From Pseudonocardia ammonioxydans (GTDB taxonomy: Bacteria; Actinomycetota; Actinomycetes; Mycobacteriales; Pseudonocardiaceae): a stretch of DNA of 64,000 nucleotides. How positions within the stretch are numbered: position 1 is the stretch's first letter; the number at the start of each line of letters is the position of its first letter. Below, one piece after another: positions 59,316-64,000 of the stretch. The stretch is from the NCBI RefSeq assembly GCF_900115005.1, contig NZ_FOUY01000010.1, forward strand, positions 1 to 64,000. Direction: 5' to 3'. The notes under the pieces were generated by a model. It was not told the DNA's origin. It saw only the letters and a list, made by a program, of their open reading frames with translations, and did no database searches. A program made the translations under genes and the position numbers.

Positions 59316-59357
59316 CGTGAGTGGTTGTCGCGGTCGGAGCCGCGACAACCACTCACG
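59316..59357. terminator. Perfect 18-bp hairpin between convergent genes
   Basis: Arms at 59316-59333 and 59340-59357 pair without mismatch around a 6-base loop. The hairpin begins 5 bases after the marP stop and covers the stop of the aminotransferase gene, so it can terminate both transcripts. Confidence 0.8.
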
Positions 59358-60480
59358 GAACGAGTGCGGCGCGCACCCGGTCGAGGTCGTCCGGGCGGGT
59401 GAAGTGGTGCGGCGCCAGCCGCACCCCACCGGCCCGCAGCGAGCAGACGACGCCCCCGGCTCGGAGCCGCTCGTGCAGTGCCGCACCGGACCCGTCCGCC
59501 GGGGACGCGAGGACGATCCCGGAGTGGCGCGCGGGCGGGCCGGGCCGGTGCACCGCCAGGCCTGCCGCGCGCAGCGTGTCCGCGAGCGCGTCGGCGGCGC
59601 CGAGGACGCTCCGCTCGACCCGGTCCCGGCCCAGCTCCAGGACGAGGTCGGCGGCGGCGCCCAGCCCGGCGATCCCGGCGGCGTTCTCGGTCCCGGACTC
59701 GAAGCGGCTCGCGCTCGCCGACAACCGGGGCTGCGGGGCGAAGGCGAACGGGTCCTCGACGCTGAGCCACCCGACCGTGGACGGCTGCAACTCCTCCATC
59801 GCCCGCTCGGACAGGTGCACGAACCCGATCCCGAACGGGCCGAGCAGCCACTTGTGCGCGCTCACCGCCAGCACGTCGATCCCGGTGTCGTCGGCGTCGA
59901 CCCGCAGGGCGCCCACGCACTGGGTCCCGTCGACGACGAACAGCGCGGAGTGCCGCCGGCAGATCCCGGCGAGCCGGGCGAGGTCGTAGCGGTGACCGGA
60001 GCTGTACTGGACGGCACTGACGGCCAGCACCCGGGTCCGCGCGTCGACCAGCTCGGCGACGCGGTCGCCGTCGGCGAACCCGCCGGGCGCCGGGACGGTG
60101 CGGATCTCGACACCGCGCCGCCGCAGCGCCAGCCACGGGTACAGGTTCGACGGGAACTCCCCCTCGGGGACGACGACGTTGTCCCCGGGCAGCCATCCGG
60201 TCCCGTTGACGACGAGCGCGAGTCCGGTGCTGGTGTTCTGCGTGAAGGCCACGCGCTCCGCGGCCCCGCCGACGAGCGCGGCCACCGACCGCCGCACCCG
60301 TCCGGCCCGCGCACGCCAGCCGGCGGTCGCCGCGATCCCGGACGCCAGGTGCTCGTCGAGCACGCTCCGGGCGGCGTCCCGGACCCGGGTCGAGATCAGG
60401 CCCACGGCCGCGCAGTCCAGGTAGCCGGCCGCGCCCGGGTAGAGGTCCGCCACGCGCTCGTCGAGGGGGAATGTGCTCAC
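59353..60480 (-). CDS. PLP-dependent class V aminotransferase
   Basis: The 375-residue protein has the fold-type I PLP pattern: Asp184 (FVVDGTQCVG) for the pyridine nitrogen and Lys210 (VSAHKWLLGPFGIGF) for the Schiff base. FESGTENAAGIAGL is the class V C-terminal motif. It resembles cysteine-desulfurase- or isopenicillin-N-epimerase-like enzymes, but no catalytic Cys loop is evident, so the reaction is open. GTG 60480 is preceded by TAGGAT (-10-like) and has no ribosome binding site. Divergent from the MFS gene. Confidence 0.85.
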   Translation of the reverse strand: MSTFPLDERVADLYPGAAGYLDCAAVGLISTRVRDAARSVLDEHLASGIAATAGWRARAGRVRRSVAALVGGAAERVAFTQNTSTGLALVVNGTGWLPGDNVVVPEGEFPSNLYPWLALRRRGVEIRTVPAPGGFADGDRVAELVDARTRVLAVSAVQYSSGHRYDLARLAGICRRHSALFVVDGTQCVGALRVDADDTGIDVLAVSAHKWLLGPFGIGFVHLSERAMEELQPSTVGWLSVEDPFAFAPQPRLSASASRFESGTENAAGIAGLGAAADLVLELGRDRVERSVLGAADALADTLRAAGLAVHRPGPPARHSGIVLASPADGSGAALHERLRAGGVVCSLRAGGVRLAPHHFTRPDDLDRVRAALVP

Positions 60481-60488
60481 CGTCCCAT

Positions 60489-60532
60489 ATCCTAGGACGA
60501 TTTGGTCAGGGAGTGGGACGCCGGGCTAGCGT
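60489..60532. promoter_or_regulatory. Divergent leaderless-type promoters
   Basis: On the plus strand TTGGTC (60502-60507) and TAGCGT (60527-60532) are 19 bases apart and end 6 bases before the MFS GTG at 60539. On the minus strand TAGGAT (60494-60489) ends 8 bases before the aminotransferase GTG at 60480. Neither gene has a ribosome binding site, so both mRNAs are probably leaderless. Confidence 0.5.
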
Positions 60533-60538
60533 GGCCGG

Positions 60539-61729
60539 GTGCCCACCACGCTCGACGTCACCCGGAGCCGCCGTCGCTGGGTGGTCCTCGCGGTCGGTGT
60601 GCTCGCCCAGACGGCCGCCTGCTCGTTCGTCTACGGGGTGCCGTTCCTGGTCCCGCTGCTGCGCGACGCCGAGGGGCTGTCGCTGGCCCGGGTCGGCGCC
60701 TACGTCGGGGCCCCGACGGCGGGGCTGCTGCTCACCCTGATCGCCTGGGGCGCCGCGGCCGACCGCACCGGGGAGCGCCGGGTGATGGCCGCCGGGCTGA
60801 CCGTGTGCGGGCTCGGTGTCGCCGGGACCGCGTGGGTGCCGGACCCGGCCGTCCTGCCGCTGCTGGTGCTCGGCGGCGCCGGGGCGGCGTCGGTGTTCGC
60901 GGCCAGCGGCCGGATGGTGATGGGCTGGTTCGGCGCCCACGAGCGCGGTACCGCGATGGGGATCCGGCAGACCGCGCAGCCGCTCGGCGTCGCGCTCGCC
61001 GGCCTCACGCTGCCGTCGCTGGGCGCCGCCGTGGGGCCGTGGACGGCCCTGCTGCTGCCGGCCGGGCTGTGCCTGCTCTCGGCGGTGCTGGTGCCGGTGC
61101 TGGCACCCGACCCGCCCCGGGCCGTGCGCCCGGCCGGGGCCGCCCGGGAACGCTCCCCGTACCGCACGCCGGTGCTGTGGCGGGTGCACGGCGCGTCCGC
61201 GCTGCTGGTCGTCCCGCAGTTCGCGGTCGCCTCGTTCGGCACCGAGTACCTGGTGCGCGAGCAGGGGTGGGGCGTGGCGGCGGCCGGTGCGTTCGTCGCG
61301 GCCGGCCAGGTGGCGGGCGCGCTCGGCCGGATCGCGACCGGCTGGTGGTCGGACCGCGCCGGCTCCCGGATGCGGCCGATGCGCCACATCGCGGTCGCCG
61401 CCGCGGCCGTGCTCCTGCTGTTCGCCCTCGGGGACGCCGTGGCCGGCGCGCTGGCGGTGGCGATGCTGGCGGTCGGGGCGGTCGTCACCGTCGCGGACAA
61501 CGGGCTGGCCTACACCAGCACCGCCGAGCTGGCGGGCCAGGCCTGGTCCGGGCGGGCGCTCGGGATCCAGAACACCGGCCAGAACGCGCTCGCCTCGGTC
61601 GTCCCGGTCGCGCTCGGCGCGCTGGTCGGGGCGGCGGGGTACGGCGTCGGGTTCGCCGTCGCCGCCCTCGCCCCGCTGGCCGCCGTCGCCGTCACCCCGG
61701 TGCGCGACGAGCCACCGGTGCGCGGCTGA
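60539..61729 (+). CDS. MFS transporter (OFA/NNP-like)
   Basis: The 396-residue protein has 12 membrane helices: QTAACSFVYGVPFLVPLLRD is the first loop-helix, LIAWGAAADRTGERRVMAAG carries motif A, and MGIRQTAQPLGVALAGLTLP is in helix 5. This type of MFS permease moves small organic anions or drugs; the substrate is unknown. Convergent with purA, 6 bases away. Confidence 0.83.
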   Translation: MPTTLDVTRSRRRWVVLAVGVLAQTAACSFVYGVPFLVPLLRDAEGLSLARVGAYVGAPTAGLLLTLIAWGAAADRTGERRVMAAGLTVCGLGVAGTAWVPDPAVLPLLVLGGAGAASVFAASGRMVMGWFGAHERGTAMGIRQTAQPLGVALAGLTLPSLGAAVGPWTALLLPAGLCLLSAVLVPVLAPDPPRAVRPAGAARERSPYRTPVLWRVHGASALLVVPQFAVASFGTEYLVREQGWGVAAAGAFVAAGQVAGALGRIATGWWSDRAGSRMRPMRHIAVAAAAVLLLFALGDAVAGALAVAMLAVGAVVTVADNGLAYTSTAELAGQAWSGRALGIQNTGQNALASVVPVALGALVGAAGYGVGFAVAALAPLAAVAVTPVRDEPPVRG

Positions 61730-61735
61730 ACCCGC

Positions 61736-63025
<1,290 letters not shown>

Positions 63026-63096
63026 TCAACACGCTCGTCACGGCCGCGGACCCGGGCGTGGTTTCCGGATTCCGCGGCGGGGAGGGTACTCGATCA

Positions 63097-63804
63097 GTGG
63101 GTTCGACCGATCCCGAAGCAGTGCTGCTCACCTGCGTACCGCAGGAACGTCACCGACTTCGGCTCCACGGTATCCGGCCGGGCGCGCGCCGGGAACGCCC
63201 ACCTGCGGCTCTGCTGGGCGACCCGGCGGTGCGCTCGGTCACCGCGGGCCCGCGGCCGGGCAAGGATGTCGTCGATCCGCTGCTCGACAACGGCGCGGTG
63301 CGCCGGTTGATCGTGCACGGTGACGACGCCGACCTGGCCGCGGTGCTGGTCCGGTTGCTGCGCCGCTCCGCGCTGACCACCGAGGTCGCCTACCTGCCGG
63401 TGTCGCGCCGGTCGCGCGCGGCGGCGAACTGGGGCCTGCCGCGGTCTTACGCGGCGCTCGTCGCCCTCGCCCGCGGCGGGACGGCCCGGCCGCAGCCGCT
63501 GCTGCGCGACGACTCCGGCGGTGTGCTGGTCGGCCGCGGCGAGATCCCCGGCCTGCACGGCGAGGCCTACTGCGACGCGACCCGGGTGTTCCACGGCCGG
63601 ATCCCGCGGCTGGTCGTCGACGCCGGCCCGGCCGGGGTGCAGGTCCGCGCCGGGCGCGGGGTGCGGGCCGCGGACGGGCGGGCCGTCCAGATCGGGACGA
63701 CGGGCGCGACCCCGATCCGCGACGGCGAGCCCTACCCCCGCGAGATCAAGCGCTGGGCCTGGTACAGGCACACCGAGCCCTGGCACCCCGTCCTGCCGGA
63801 CTGA
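63097..63804 (+). CDS. Conserved actinobacterial protein next to purA (Rv0358-like)
   Basis: The 235-residue protein has LLDNGAVRRLIVHGDDADLA, VAYLPVSRRSRAAANWGLPR, a stretch LHGEAYCDATRVFHGRIPRL and ends with KRWAWYRHTEPWHPVLPD. The pattern fits the uncharacterised protein kept beside purA in actinobacteria; a diacylglycerol-kinase-like N-terminal fold has been suggested for such sequences but is not demonstrable here. GTG 63097 follows GGAGGG; the earlier ATG at 63001 would overlap the purA promoter and is rejected. Confidence 0.7.
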   Translation: MGSTDPEAVLLTCVPQERHRLRLHGIRPGARRERPPAALLGDPAVRSVTAGPRPGKDVVDPLLDNGAVRRLIVHGDDADLAAVLVRLLRRSALTTEVAYLPVSRRSRAAANWGLPRSYAALVALARGGTARPQPLLRDDSGGVLVGRGEIPGLHGEAYCDATRVFHGRIPRLVVDAGPAGVQVRAGRGVRAADGRAVQIGTTGATPIRDGEPYPREIKRWAWYRHTEPWHPVLPD

Positions 63805-63847
63805 CCGCCGCCCCCGTGCAACGCGGGTCACAGTCCACGCCGGACTG

Positions 63848-63878
63848 TTGACCCCGGACCGCACCGTGTACCTAGAGT
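63848..63878 (+). promoter_or_regulatory. Promoter of the leader peptide transcript
   Basis: TTGACC (63848-63853) and TAGAGT (63873-63878) are separated by 19 bases, close to the housekeeping consensus. The expected start site near 63885 leaves a leader of about 36 bases before the ATG at 63921. Confidence 0.7.
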
Positions 63879-63920
63879 GAATCCGGTTCGAGGATCGTCC
63901 ACTCGAACGAGGGGGAGGAC

Positions 63921-63989
63921 ATGTTCCACGGGGTGCAGCGCCGCCACGTCGACCTCCTCCGTACCGCCAGCGCCGGCTGTCGGGGCTGA
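63921..63989 (+). CDS. 22-residue attenuator-type leader peptide
   Basis: ATG 63921 follows GGGGGAGGAC and encodes 22 residues: MFHGVQRRHVDLLRTA then SAGCRG, then TGA. The RRHVDL-(x)-R-x-(A/S)-S-x-x-C pattern is a known family of actinobacterial leader peptides found before sulfur-assimilation and other operons. The single Cys near the end fits control by cysteine supply. The structural genes would lie beyond base 64000. Confidence 0.8.
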   Translation: MFHGVQRRHVDLLRTASAGCRG

Positions 63990-64000
63990 CACCGGCCCCG

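Noticed and set aside
59353-60480. Assignment of the class V aminotransferase as a housekeeping cysteine desulfurase
   Set aside because: No Suf or Isc genes are adjacent and the usual active-site Cys loop could not be identified.

Overview
The window is about 64 kb of very GC-rich (roughly 70-75% by eye) actinobacterial chromosome. It is densely coded, uses many GTG starts, and often joins genes by ATGA or GTGA stop/start overlaps. The block from about 38.7 to 59.3 kb keeps the gene set of Mycobacterium tuberculosis Rv3682-Rv3671c: ponA2, whiB4, two ArsA-like ATPases, a DUF4177 protein, a RidA protein, a metallo-beta-lactamase-fold protein, crp, the Rv3675-like protein, nth, a thioredoxin-like protein, a CoA-type NUDIX hydrolase and marP. 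The gene mix and proline/betaine genes suggest Pseudonocardiaceae (a Pseudonocardia-like species); this is inference. No insertion sequence, prophage, CRISPR array or rRNA was found. One tRNA (Thr, anticodon CGT) is present.

Layout. 0-3.4 kb: a truncated HD-domain protein, a DUF4190-type membrane protein, a MarR regulator with an obvious operator, a DUF1059 protein and a repeat-bearing anchored protein. 3.6-6.8 kb: a tight three-gene operon of an acyl-CoA-dehydrogenase-like flavoprotein, a PhnD-like binding protein without a signal peptide, and a TusA-like/di-iron protein; this is the best candidate for an undescribed system. 6.8-13 kb: a LysR regulator divergent from putA and putP (proline oxidation and uptake). 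13-31.9 kb: an island of membrane and stress-type genes (AI-2E-like exporter, YihY, DUF2252, NUDIX, diacylglycerol-kinase-like, K+ channel, SHOCT, LapA, DUF7144, DUF1269 and a DHA2-type MFS pump). In its middle are three tandem MalT-like LuxR regulators flanked by two paralogous small proteins. A recurring near-palindrome, TCACCCGG-N-CCGGGTGA, lies between many of these genes. Three reading-frame breaks fall in this island (about 17.8, 25.03 and 31.83 kb).

32.1-34.6 kb: a Rieske oxygenase and an enolase-superfamily enzyme resembling the demethylation and epimerisation steps of proline-betaine or hydroxyproline-betaine catabolism; together with putA/putP this would feed proline oxidation. 34.6-38.6 kb: tRNA-Thr, holB, and an MFS transporter fused to a thymidylate-kinase-like domain whose P-loop is degenerate. 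38.7-59.3 kb: the conserved cell-envelope/redox/Crp block, interrupted by a very large low-complexity protein with a small paralogue beside it, an oxidoreductase, a second NUDIX protein, an HD protein and an MFS transporter. 59.3-64 kb: a class V aminotransferase divergent from an MFS transporter, purA, the protein next to purA (Rv0358-like), and at the right edge a 22-residue leader peptide of the conserved actinobacterial RRHVDL type behind a good promoter.
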